This document shows positions 39,331 through 48,329 of a stretch of 64,000 bases of DNA, in pieces. The stretch lies in contig CAVZBF010000002.1 of NCBI GenBank assembly GCA_963773465.1, forward strand, positions 868,001 to 932,000. Direction: 5' to 3'. Position numbers and translations under genes: made by a program. The DNA is from VBAS01 sp963773465 (lineage in GTDB: Bacteria; Bacteroidota; Bacteroidia; Chitinophagales; Chitinophagaceae). The stretch's first letter is position 1; each line of letters starts with the position of its first letter. Below the pieces are notes generated by a model. The model made no database searches. It was given only the letters and a program-made list of their open reading frames with translations, and was not told where the DNA came from.

Positions 39331-40680
39331 TTACTTGAACCATCTTGATATATCAAGCCCAAGCGCATAGGCCATAAGTCCTAATAAAAGAACCATTCCT
39401 ACCATTTGCGAAATCTCCATGAATTTATCACTCGGTTTATGGCCCGTCACCATTTCATAAAATGTAAACAACGCATGACCACCATCCAACGCAGGAATCG
39501 GAAGCACATTCATAAATGCAAGAATTATCGAGAATACAGCAGTCAATGTCCAGAAGCTTTGCCAGTTCCATGTAGAAGAATAAATACTTCCAATGCTAAA
39601 TACACTACCCAGCGATTCATTTGGATTGGCTTTGCCCGTAAATAGCTGTCGCAATCCTATCGTATATTTTCCCAATGTTTCAAAGCATTCATTAAACCCG
39701 GCAGGGATAGATTGAAGGAAACTGAATTTCTGGTGATAGTATTCAAAGCCCAGATCGTCAAGGTCCCTAACCTTGACACCGATCACGCCTTTAGCATCTA
39801 TTTGAACAGTTTTTATTAAGGTATCGTTTCCTCTTACCGTTTTTAGCCGTACCTGTTGATTCTTTTTTCCTTTGAATTGCATCACGATATCATTATAAAA
39901 AAGTGTGACACTATCATTCACTCCTATTACTCTGTCGCCAACCAGTAAACCTGCTTTTTCAGCATTCGATTTCTTACTGAACTCTTTTATTATAAACGGA
40001 AATCTTACACCAACAAAATTCCCTGCACTACGCGTATTTAATTTTTTAACTAATCCCGCGTCAAGCGGTAAACTAAACATACTGTCACCTCTCTGCACGG
40101 AAAGTGTTTTTGCTTCGTTTAAAACAATAAGTCCGCGAACAAGATTGAAATCCTTTACTGATGTTGTGTCCACCTTCCAAACGATATCGCCATCTTTTAA
40201 CCCAACTGTTTTTGCCAGGCTATCGGTGGCAATTCCATACTTCGCATTAGCGGGCGGGAGGTATTCTTTGCCCCACACCCACAATACCATTATAAATATG
40301 AGAATCGCCAGTATTACATTTACAATGATGCCGCCAAGCATAATGATCAGCCGCTGCCATGCCGGCTTACTTCTGAATTCATAAGGCTCCGGTGGTTTTT
40401 TCAATGCCTCTTTATCCATGCTCTCATCGATCATGCCCGATATTTTTACATAACCGCCAAGCGGTATCCAGCCGAGGCCATATTCCGTTTCCCCTTTTTT
40501 CTTTTTAAAAAGCGAGAACCATGGATTAAAGAATAAATAAAATTTTTCCACTCTGCATCCAAACCATTTGGCAGTAATGAAGTGACCAAACTCATGAAGG
40601 ACAATCAAGATAGAGAACGAGAGAATAAACTGTCCCGTTTTTACCGCTATTGCACCTATATCTGTTGCTAATAAAATCAT
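39331..40680 (-). CDS. rseP: RseP-type site-2 metalloprotease (M50B)
   Basis: 449 aa. HEFGH at 29-33 in the first transmembrane helix binds zinc, two PDZ domains lie at about 190-330, and NVLPIPALDGGH near 390 supplies the third zinc ligand in the LDG motif. Intramembrane proteolysis releases anti-sigma factors or cleaves remnant signal peptides. It follows dxr by 120 bp on the same strand, a common arrangement. Frame intact and length normal. Confidence 0.93.
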   Translation of the reverse strand: MILLATDIGAIAVKTGQFILSFSILIVLHEFGHFITAKWFGCRVEKFYLFFNPWFSLFKKKKGETEYGLGWIPLGGYVKISGMIDESMDKEALKKPPEPYEFRSKPAWQRLIIMLGGIIVNVILAILIFIMVLWVWGKEYLPPANAKYGIATDSLAKTVGLKDGDIVWKVDTTSVKDFNLVRGLIVLNEAKTLSVQRGDSMFSLPLDAGLVKKLNTRSAGNFVGVRFPFIIKEFSKKSNAEKAGLLVGDRVIGVNDSVTLFYNDIVMQFKGKKNQQVRLKTVRGNDTLIKTVQIDAKGVIGVKVRDLDDLGFEYYHQKFSFLQSIPAGFNECFETLGKYTIGLRQLFTGKANPNESLGSVFSIGSIYSSTWNWQSFWTLTAVFSIILAFMNVLPIPALDGGHALFTFYEMVTGHKPSDKFMEISQMVGMVLLLGLMAYALGLDISRWFK

Positions 40681-40800
40681 ATTATAACTACCCCAATCCC
40701 CTAAAGGGGTTTTTAGGTTTTAAAAATTGTTTGCAAATATCCTCTAAAAATAATAAGGACTACAGAAAATTTTACTAAAACTCTTTAGAAGCGGAGGTTT

Positions 40801-42022
40801 TTAAAGCTTAATTGTATCAGCGGCAAAGCTTCTTGCTTCACCGTCACTTTCAATATACTCATCTAAAGTAGGTTTATCAATAAATGATACATGCTGCATT
40901 GTTTTTTCTATCAGGTCAGTCATTTCCAGGAAACCGATACGGTTTTTTAAAAAGGCATACACCGCGATCTCATTCGCGGCATTCATTACACAAGGAAGAT
41001 TTCCGCCTTTATTCAGTGCTTCCATCGATAACGCAAGATTTTTGAATGTCCTGATATCAGGTTCTTCAAATGTCAGGGTATTCATTCTTTTAAAATCAAA
41101 GCGGGGGAAATTGTTATGTATCCGTTGCGGAAATGCCAATGCATATTGTATCGGGAGTTTCATATCCGGCATTCCCATTTGCGCTTTTATACTGCCGTCC
41201 TCAAATTGCACCATGCTATGAATAACACTTTGCGGATGAATGATGACCTGTATCTGATCAGGACGAAGATTAAAAAGATATTTCGCTTCGATCATTTCAA
41301 GTCCTTTATTCATCAATGTTGCCGAGTCAATGCTGATCTTTGCACCCATGGTCCAGTTAGGATGCTGCAATGCATGTTCTCTTTTTACATTCACCAAAAA
41401 GTTTGGCTTTCTTCCTAAGAACGGACCGCCTGATGCAGTAAGAATTATTTTTTCTACACGGTTCCTGGTTTCGCCAACAAGGCATTGAAAAATGGCTGAA
41501 TGTTCGGAGTCAACAGGAATAACCGGCGCCCTGTTTTCCATTGCCCGTTGCATCATGATATCACCGGCAACCACTAAGGTTTCTTTATTTGCCAGCGCAA
41601 TTGTTTTGCTGTTTTCAATTGCTTTTAATGTTGGCTTTAAGCCTGCAAAGCCAACAATAGCTGCCAGCATAAGATCATAACAATCCATGGCCGCTACTTC
41701 TTCTAACGCCTTTTCACCAGCAAAATACTTTTATATCGGTAGATGCAAGCGCCTCTTTCACTTTTTGGTATTTACTTTCATCACCAATAACAACAATATT
41801 AGGGTTGAATTGCAGTGCCTGCTGAATTAGTAACTCATCATTGTTTTGTGCAGTAAGTACTTCAGCAGAAAATTTTTCAGGATTATTTCCAATTACACTC
41901 AACGCTTGTGTTCCGATGGAACCTGTAGAGCCAAACAACGCAATTCTTTTTATACCACCCGCATTTCCCTGCGAAGCTTTAGCAGGAGAGTCAGAAGGAA
42001 TATTCTCAAAAAAAACTTTCAT
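40801..42022 (-). CDS. dxr: 1-deoxy-D-xylulose-5-phosphate reductoisomerase, one frameshift
   Basis: Second step of the MEP isoprenoid pathway: NADPH-dependent conversion of DXP to MEP in the cytoplasm. RIALFGSTGSIGTQ is the NADPH-binding loop; ALANKETLVVAGD, PVDSEHSAIFQC and SGGPFLGRK carry substrate- and metal-binding residues (Asp/Glu of VDSEHS), and SIDSATLMNKGLEMIEA is conserved. About 400 aa when a single indel near 41700 is repaired. As this enzyme is usually essential here, the frameshift is most likely a sequence error. Start may be slightly later than 42022. Confidence 0.92.
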
Positions 42023-42046
42023 TTGTTTTTAGCCTGTTTGATTTGA

Positions 42047-43569
42047 TCAATTATTGTCGCTGGCATGTACGGCAGGCACACTCCACTTTACCAGTTCATC
42101 GGCAATTTTACGGTCATTGCTCAGCCTGGGTACTTTATTTTGCCCGCCCAATTTACCGATTGATTTCATGTAATCAATAAAACCATTTTTCCTGACCGCA
42201 GTTATTTTCAATGGCGAAAGAATATTGCCGCTGATCAGATCATCATAATAAACATTTTTCTTCCGGAGATTCACTTCAACTTTATTGGCAAATGAATCGA
42301 TATCGCCGGGCCTGTTCTCAAATTCAATGAACCATTCATGATATGATTTGCCATCATTCTTGCTTACAAACGGAGCCACGGTAAATTCTGTGATATGGAC
42401 ATTTTCTTCTTCCGCTGCTTTCAAGATACTGTATTCAACTTCTTCGCCGATCACATGTTCACCAAATGCTGAAATAAAATGTTTTGTTCTTCCGGTTACT
42501 ACCAGCCTGTATGGTTCTGTTGAAACAAATTTTACAGTATCGCCAAGATTATAACCCCAAAGACCCGCATTGCTGTTAATGATCATAGCATAGTTTTCTC
42601 CAGCTTTTACATCTTTTAATGAAAGCCTTGTTGGGTTATCACTAAAAATTTCTGCAGCCGGAACAAATTCAAAATAAATACCGCTATTGGTGTTTAATAA
42701 AAGTCCTTCTGCATTTTGAGAATCCTGGAATGCAAAAAAGCCTTCACTTGCCGGGAACAATTCTATGCAATCAATTTTTCTTCCAATGCTTTCAAACAAC
42801 TTTGCTTTGTAAGGTTCAAAATTCACGCCACCCTGTACCATCACACTGAAGTTAGGAAACAAGTCGCCAACTTTCTTACCACTTCGTTTTATCAGCTCAT
42901 CAAAATACATCTGCATCCATGGCGGTATGCCACTGATGAGTGTCATATTCTTATTGATCGTTTCATCAACAATTTTATTCAGCTTGGTTTCCCAATCTTC
43001 AATACAATTCGTTTCATAAGAAGGCATTTGGTTTGCCCGTAAATATTTTGGCACATGATGATTTACTATTCCGCTTAATCTTCCTGTTGGTATTCCTCCT
43101 ACTCTTTCTAGTTCAGGTGAACCGGATAAAAAGATCAGCTTACCATCTGCAAAAGCGGTATTACCCGTTTCGGCCATATAACAAAGCAAGGCATTGCGGG
43201 CCGTATTGATATGATTGGGAATGGAATCTTTTGTGATCGGGAATGTATTTGGTGCCGCTGGTTGTACCGGATGTTTTAGCTAAATAGATCGGTTTGCCTT
43301 TCCATAAAACATTATGCCTGCCTTCTTTTATTTTCTCGATCCATGGGCGCATTTGTTCATAATCCTGGACCGGGATAGCCTGCTTGAACTCTTCATATTT
43401 GGTCACTTTGTCCAAGGCCGGCAGCCTTTCCAAATTCTGTACCCTTCCCAATTTTTATAAGTTGTTGGAGAATATTTTCCTGGTCAGCCACGGCTGTTGC
43501 CATCCCTTTCCTGATACCTTTATATATATATGAAGCGAAAGGTTTCGCTAAAAACGACTTGATTTTCAT
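42047..43569 (-). CDS. GH3-family acyl-adenylate-forming protein, two frameshifts
   Basis: About 505 aa starting at MKIKSFLAKPF (43569). AKTSGTTSGTKYIP is the ATP-phosphate loop; FELFPASEG-like ELFPASEGFFAF and VVTGRTKHFISAFGEH are conserved in the adenylate-forming superfamily. Breaks lie near 43400 and 43230. Plant relatives conjugate amino acids to auxin, but bacterial members are uncharacterised. It is the first gene of a GH3-dxr-rseP transcription unit, 24 bp before dxr. Confidence 0.85.
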
Positions 43570-43661
43570 ACCCTAAGTAAAACGCAAGCTAAGATGAATT
43601 GCAAATATAAAAGAAGGCATTTCAAATAGCCATGTTGTGAATATAAATCTTTGATAATGTG

Positions 43662-43692
43662 TTTGCCGGATAGCCATTTCCCCTTACCTTTG
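43662..43692 (+). promoter_or_regulatory. promoter of rplU-rpmA (Bacteroidota type)
   Basis: TTTG at 43662-43665 and TACCTTTG at 43685-43692 with a 19-nt spacer fit the -33/-7 consensus TTTG-N19-TAnnTTTG exactly. It is 21 bp before the rplU start. Confidence 0.85.
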
Positions 43693-43712
43693 CCCTCCTT
43701 AATTTTAAAGCG

Positions 43713-44042
43713 ATGATAGCAGTTGTAAAAATAGCCGGTCAGCAGTATAAAGTAGAAAAAGACCAGACTTTGTATGTACCGCATATTGAAGGTAATGCAG
43801 GAGATAAAGTTGACCTTGAAGTATTGTTAGCTGATGCTGATGGTAAGCTTTCTTTGGGCAATGATGTAAAGACAAAAGTGAAGGCGGAGATCCTTGAACA
43901 CATTAAAGGTGATAAAGTGATTGCTTACAAACAAAAAAGAAGAAAAGGTTTTCGTAAAAAGAAAGGACATCGTACGTTGTACACGCAAATCAAGATCAAC
44001 AGCATTACTAATAAGAAATCAGATGTGAAGTCAGACAACTAA
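43713..44042 (+). CDS. rplU: 50S ribosomal protein L21
   Basis: 109 aa. VKIAGQQYKVEKDQTLYVPH and YKQKRRKGFRKKKGHR are the L21 signatures. Binds 23S rRNA. Short lysine-rich tail of lower conservation at the C terminus. Followed by rpmA 54 bp downstream, the usual order. Confidence 0.97.
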   Translation: MIAVVKIAGQQYKVEKDQTLYVPHIEGNAGDKVDLEVLLADADGKLSLGNDVKTKVKAEILEHIKGDKVIAYKQKRRKGFRKKKGHRTLYTQIKINSITNKKSDVKSDN

Positions 44043-44096
44043 CGCCAGACCTCAGACTTCAAATCAAAAATTTAAAATTATAAAAACTCTTTTCTC

Positions 44097-44357
44097 ATGG
44101 CACATAAAAAAGGTGAAGGCAGTGTAAAGAATGGTCGCGACTCACAAAGCAAACGCCTTGGTGTAAAAATTTTTGGCGGTCAACCTGCTATTGCCGGCAA
44201 CATCATCGTTCGTCAACGTGGTACTGTTTATCATCCGGGAAAAAATGTTGGCGTTGGTAAAGATTATTCGTTGTTTGCATTGACTGATGGTATGGTTGAA
44301 TTTAAAAAAGGGAAAAACAACAGAACTTTTGTTTCAGTAACTCCTGTTGAAGCATAA
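44097..44357 (+). CDS. rpmA: 50S ribosomal protein L27
   Basis: 86 aa. Begins MAHKKGEGSVKNGRDSQSKR and ends in the usual FKKGKNNRTFVSVTP. The N terminus reaches the peptidyl-transferase centre. It is co-transcribed with rplU. Confidence 0.97.
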   Translation: MAHKKGEGSVKNGRDSQSKRLGVKIFGGQPAIAGNIIVRQRGTVYHPGKNVGVGKDYSLFALTDGMVEFKKGKNNRTFVSVTPVEA

Positions 44358-44475
44358 AGTTTTTTTATTGCATCAGTGATGAATGATCGCTGAAAAAAAA
44401 TCTCAAACAAGTTAAAAGTTGAATGATGTTGGAAAAAGTAATCAACATCACGGTTCAAACTTTGTGGAAAAAATT

Positions 44476-44506
44476 TTTGATAGTTTAAATATTAATTATA
44501 TTTTTA
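44476..44506 (+). promoter_or_regulatory. promoter candidate for the lysine-rich peptide gene
   Basis: TTTG at 44476-44479, then 19 nt, then TATTTTTA at 44499-44506 (one mismatch to TAnnTTTG). It is 40 bp before the ATG at 44547. Confidence 0.55.
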
Positions 44507-44546
44507 CTATCGTTAATTTATTACTAACCGTTAAATTCTAAACAAA

Positions 44547-44615
44547 ATGGCAACAAAGAAAAAAGCAGCTAAGAAAAAAGTAGCTAAGAAAAAAGTAGCT
44601 AAGAAGAAAAAGTAA
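44547..44615 (+). CDS. 22-aa lysine/alanine-rich peptide, histone-H1-tail-like
   Basis: The ORF encodes MATKKKAAKKKVAKKKVAK followed by KKK: 13 lysines in 22 residues, built on a repeated KKKVA unit (15-nt DNA repeat AAGAAAAAAGTAGCT). It has its own promoter candidate and a strong terminator, so it is a separate transcription unit. Such K-A repeats resemble the tail of bacterial histone H1-like proteins that bind DNA. It could be a free nucleoid-binding peptide or the remnant of a longer one. Confidence 0.65.
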   Translation: MATKKKAAKKKVAKKKVAKKKK

Positions 44616-44630
44616 GTTAACCTTTCTCAT

Positions 44631-44663
44631 AAAAGTCCCTCGCAATGCGGGGGACTTTTTTTT
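44631..44663 (+). terminator. terminator after the lysine-rich peptide gene
   Basis: GTCCCTCGC pairs with GCGGGGGAC (one G-U pair) and is followed by eight T. Confidence 0.9.
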
Positions 44664-44714
44664 GTGGTAACTTCTATTTCTCCAATGAAAAAAGAATAAT
44701 ATTAAATTGCAGGC

Positions 44715-46395
44715 ATGGATAATTATGCGATCGCAGAAAATTTTTCCCTGCTTTCAAAACTCATGGATATACATGGCGACAATTCTTTTAAAGCAAGAAT
44801 TTATGGCGCTGCGGCATTTAATATTGAAAAACTTCCTAACCAGCTTTCTGAAACGCCACCCGAAAAAATTGCCTCGATAAAAGGAATTGGGGAAAGCACC
44901 GCTAAAAAAATAGCCGAAATGCTTGAAACAGGTAAGCTTGGAATTTTACATGAATACATTGAAAAAACTCCGCCCGGTGTCATCGAAATGCTGAACATTA
45001 AAGGGATCGGGCCAAAGAAGATCCAAACGATCTGGAAAGAGATGGGCATTGAATCCGTTGGTGAATTACTCTATGCATGCAATGAGAATCGTTTAACACT
45101 TTACAAAGGCTTTGGAGAAAAGACGCAGGCCAATGTGCAGGAATCAATTGAATTTTATCAAAGCCAGCAGGGACATTTTTTATATGCAGAAGCAGAAGCA
45201 ATATTTCCGCAGATTGATGGCTATCTGAAAAAAATATTTTCTCCCGAAACCGTACATGTTACAGGTGCTTATCGCAGACAGGCACTAACCATTGAAGAAA
45301 TGGAATTCGTGGTTCTTGAAAATAATGATGCTATAAAACCCAAATTTCAAACGGCACAACCGCCGGAGCTTTTAGAAGAAAAGGACGAATACGATTTTAT
45401 ACAAGCTAAAAAATGGATTGAAACTCCGCTTGCATACCGGCAAAGGAAAAATGGATGAACGATTATTTACAACTTCCTGTTCGGAAGAATTTCTTACTGC
45501 CTTTAATAAAACATTTTCTTCAATAAAATATACGGGAAAAGATATTGGCGATGATTGTGTATTTACCCAGGCAAAAATTCCCGTGATCCCGGCATTCATG
45601 CGGGAAACGGCTTCAATAATTGAAAAGGCGAAAAATAAAAAACTGGGGACACTTATTCAACCCGAAGATATAAAAGCAATCATTCATAGCCATAGTAAAT
45701 GGAGTGATGGAGACAATACCCTAGAACAAATGGCGGAAGAATGTATAAAGCGAAAGCTTGAATATCTTGTTATCTCCGATCACTCGAAAGCGGCCGCTTA
45801 TGCAAATGGGCTGTCGGAAGAAAGAATAAGAGAACAACACAGGCAAATCGACTTGCTAAATGAGCAATACAAACCTTTTAAAATATTCAAGAGCATAGAA
45901 TGTGATATTCTTGGTGATGGATCGATGGATTATTCGAATAATATTCTATCCACATTTGACCTGGTGATCGCATCAGTACATAGCAACTTAAAGATGACAG
46001 AGGAAAAAGCGATGATGAGATTGATGAAAGCAATTGAAAATCCTTATACAACAATTCTTGGCCACATGACAGGCCGGTTATTATTAAGCCGTAATGGCTA
46101 TCCTGTCGATCATAAAAAAATTATTGATGCCTGTGCAGCGAATCATGTTGTAATAGAGCTAAATGCCCATCCTCGTCGTTTAGATATTGATTGGCGATAC
46201 ATAGATTACGCAATTGATAAAGGAGTTTTGATTTCAATTGATCCCGATGCTCACTCACTTGAAGGTTATGATACAAGATATGGTGTATTGGCTGCACAAA
46301 AGGCCGGATTAACTAAAGAACAAAACCTTAGCAGTTTCTCATTAAAAGAGTTTGAGACGTTTTTGGCTGATAGGAAAAAGAAGAAAAAGATTTAA
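44715..46395 (+). CDS. polX: PolX family protein (polymerase X-like plus PHP domain), one frameshift
   Basis: About 560 aa. Residues 1-150: helix-hairpin-helix DNA-binding repeats (IKGIGESTAKKIAEML, IKGIGPKKIQTIW). Residues 150-300: polymerase beta-like fold in which GAYRRQALTIEEMEFVV replaces the usual GSxRR...DIDLLV, so the two catalytic Asp are Glu and Glu with a Met between. Residues 320-560: PHP domain with HSHSKWSDG, DHSKAAAY, ASVHSN and NAHPRR metal ligands intact. Break near 45440. Expected to keep 3'-5' exonuclease/AP-endonuclease activity, with polymerase activity doubtful. The last 85 bp recur at 47273. Confidence 0.85.
46303..46388 (+). repeat. direct repeat, left copy (3' end of polX)
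   Basis: GCCGGATTAACTAAAGAACA and the following 65 bp match 47273-47360 with about 80-85 percent identity by eye. The two copies flank the 46552-47268 gene. Confidence 0.75.
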
Positions 46396-46551
46396 TCGGC
46401 ATGTGAATGAAGTATTGATGTAGCTTCATAACCCCGGGGTCTGCCGCAAAAGTTTTAATTATTTTTAATATTCACTGGGAAAGACCCCGTGCAGACAGAA
46501 CCCTTTGACTTGTATCTTTACATAGATTCTCGATAAATTTTACCGCGATTC

Positions 46552-47268
46552 ATGTTCAATTTTAGTTATACCCGTCTTACCTCGGTCGTTGCCTGGATTT
46601 TATTGATCATTTCTTCCTCAACAATGACAGTTTGCTCTCGTATGAAAAAAAAGATAGGATTTTATCCACGTGAATACCTGTATCCTGACAGCAATTTGGT
46701 AAATGGCAAAACATTTATTTATAGAAGCGTAGAAGACACAAATGACCTACGGTTTTATGACGGCAAAATCATTACCGAGGGAGAAAGAGATTATTTGCTT
46801 GCAAGGCAATATACCCGAGAATCTACTATCGATTCAGCGAAATACACAATAGACGGTGAACTTATTGAATCCTATATTTTCATGCCAGATACCCCAATTT
46901 ATAAACTCAAAGGGGTAATAGTTAAGAATGAAGTAATTGATGATGGAAGCCGATTAGGTAAAGGAATTTCAATCATTGAATACAAGGCTTATGAATACTA
47001 TATGATCACGATAAGAGGTGAGGAATACTTTTTGAAGGATACGGTCATCAGTTGGAAAGGACATGAGTTAGATTGTATCAAGACAAGACAAACGATCTGG
47101 ATGAGGTTAGAAAACAAGACAGATGCTTCAGCTACTGAGAATACAAAGAAGGTTAGCGAGGGTTATTTTGCAAAAGGAATTGGTCTTATCAGATATGGTG
47201 GTAATTCCCAGGGACGATCTGCTACAATGGAATTAATTGAAATCAGAGATATGAGTACAGCAAAATGA
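46552..47268 (+). CDS. putative exported protein, unknown
   Basis: 238 aa with an N-terminal hydrophobic segment (SVVAWILLIISSSTMTVCS) that fits a signal peptide; the cysteine might be a lipobox. The rest is beta-rich with YLYPDSNLVNGKTFIYRS and WMRLENKTDA segments; no family recognised. It lies between two copies of the polX 3' end, which suggests it was brought in by recombination. The 46396-46551 upstream region holds a GGGGTC/GACCCC inverted pair. Confidence 0.65.
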   Translation: MFNFSYTRLTSVVAWILLIISSSTMTVCSRMKKKIGFYPREYLYPDSNLVNGKTFIYRSVEDTNDLRFYDGKIITEGERDYLLARQYTRESTIDSAKYTIDGELIESYIFMPDTPIYKLKGVIVKNEVIDDGSRLGKGISIIEYKAYEYYMITIRGEEYFLKDTVISWKGHELDCIKTRQTIWMRLENKTDASATENTKKVSEGYFAKGIGLIRYGGNSQGRSATMELIEIRDMSTAK

Positions 47269-47272
47269 AATA

Positions 47273-47374
47273 GCCGGTTTAACCAAAGAACAAAACCTTA
47301 GCAGCTTTTCATTAAAAGAATTTGAAAAATTCCTGACAGACAAAAAAAGAAGAAAAAAATCCCGAATCACATGA
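47273..47374 (+). pseudogene. remnant of polX 3' end
   Basis: The frame AGLTKEQNLSSFSLKEFE-like (here AGLTKEQNLSSF, then SLKEFEKFLTDKKRRKKS) ends in TGA at 47372-47374, overlapping the nitrilase ATG at 47371. In the ancestor polX therefore probably overlapped the nitrilase gene by ATGA; this remnant keeps that junction, while polX itself now ends at 46395. Confidence 0.7.
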
Positions 47375-48327
47375 ACGATATTAAAATTGCAACTGCGCAA
47401 TTCGAACATAAAAGCAACAATAAAGATTATAATCTTTCCATAATTGACAAGCTATCGAAGCAAGCTGCGCACCAGGGAGCAAAAATGATCGCCTTTCACG
47501 AATGTTCTATTACCGGTTACACATTTGCACGACATCTTTCCAAACCTCAAATGCTGGACCTGGCTGAAGTTATTCCCGGTGGTAAAAGCAATGATGCACT
47601 GACACGGCTGGCCAAAAAAAATGATATAGCCATTCTTGCTGGTTTGTTTGAAAAAGACAACGATGATAATTTATTTAAAGCTTATGTATGTGTTGATAAG
47701 AATGGTCTTGTTGCAAAGCACCGGAAACTGCATCCTTTTATAAACTCTTACTTAACCGCCGGTGATCAGTATACAGTTTTTGAATTTGACGGCTGGCAAT
47801 GCGGCATTCTTATCTGCTATGATAATAATGTAATAGAAAATGTAAGAGCTACTTCATTGCTTGGTGCCAATATCATTTTCATGCCGCATGTAACAATGTG
47901 CACTCCATCAACAAGACCAGGTGCAGGTTTTGTGGATCCTAAACTCTGGGAAAATAAAGCCAATGATCCGGATGCACTTCGTAAAGAATTTGACGGACCA
48001 AAAGGAAGGGAATGGTTAATGAAATGGCTGCCGGCAAGAGCCTATGATAATGGAGTGTATGTAGTTTTTTCAAACCCCGTTGGAATGGATGATGATCAAT
48101 TAAAAAACGGCTGTTCGATGATCATCGATCCTTTTGGTGATATTGTTGCAGAATGCAAAAGCCTCGGTGATGAATTTGTAATTGCTAATTTAACGGCAGA
48201 AAAACTTGCGAATGCAGGCGGCTCCAGGTATACGAAAGCAAGAAGACCGGAACTTTATAAAAATATAATCGGCGCAGAGCATAAAGCGGAATTAAAGATC
48301 AGTTGGCTAAATCATGACAAAAAATAA
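47371..48327 (+). CDS. nitrilase-superfamily carbon-nitrogen hydrolase
   Basis: 318 aa. The catalytic triad is visible: Glu in AFHECSITGY (about 44), Lys in AKHRKLHPF (about 112) and Cys in GILICYDNN (about 150). These enzymes hydrolyse amides or nitriles through a cysteine thioester. The substrate is unknown. The start overlaps the polX remnant. Intact frame. Confidence 0.9.
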   Translation: MNDIKIATAQFEHKSNNKDYNLSIIDKLSKQAAHQGAKMIAFHECSITGYTFARHLSKPQMLDLAEVIPGGKSNDALTRLAKKNDIAILAGLFEKDNDDNLFKAYVCVDKNGLVAKHRKLHPFINSYLTAGDQYTVFEFDGWQCGILICYDNNVIENVRATSLLGANIIFMPHVTMCTPSTRPGAGFVDPKLWENKANDPDALRKEFDGPKGREWLMKWLPARAYDNGVYVVFSNPVGMDDDQLKNGCSMIIDPFGDIVAECKSLGDEFVIANLTAEKLANAGGSRYTKARRPELYKNIIGAEHKAELKISWLNHDKK

Positions 48328-48329
48328 AT

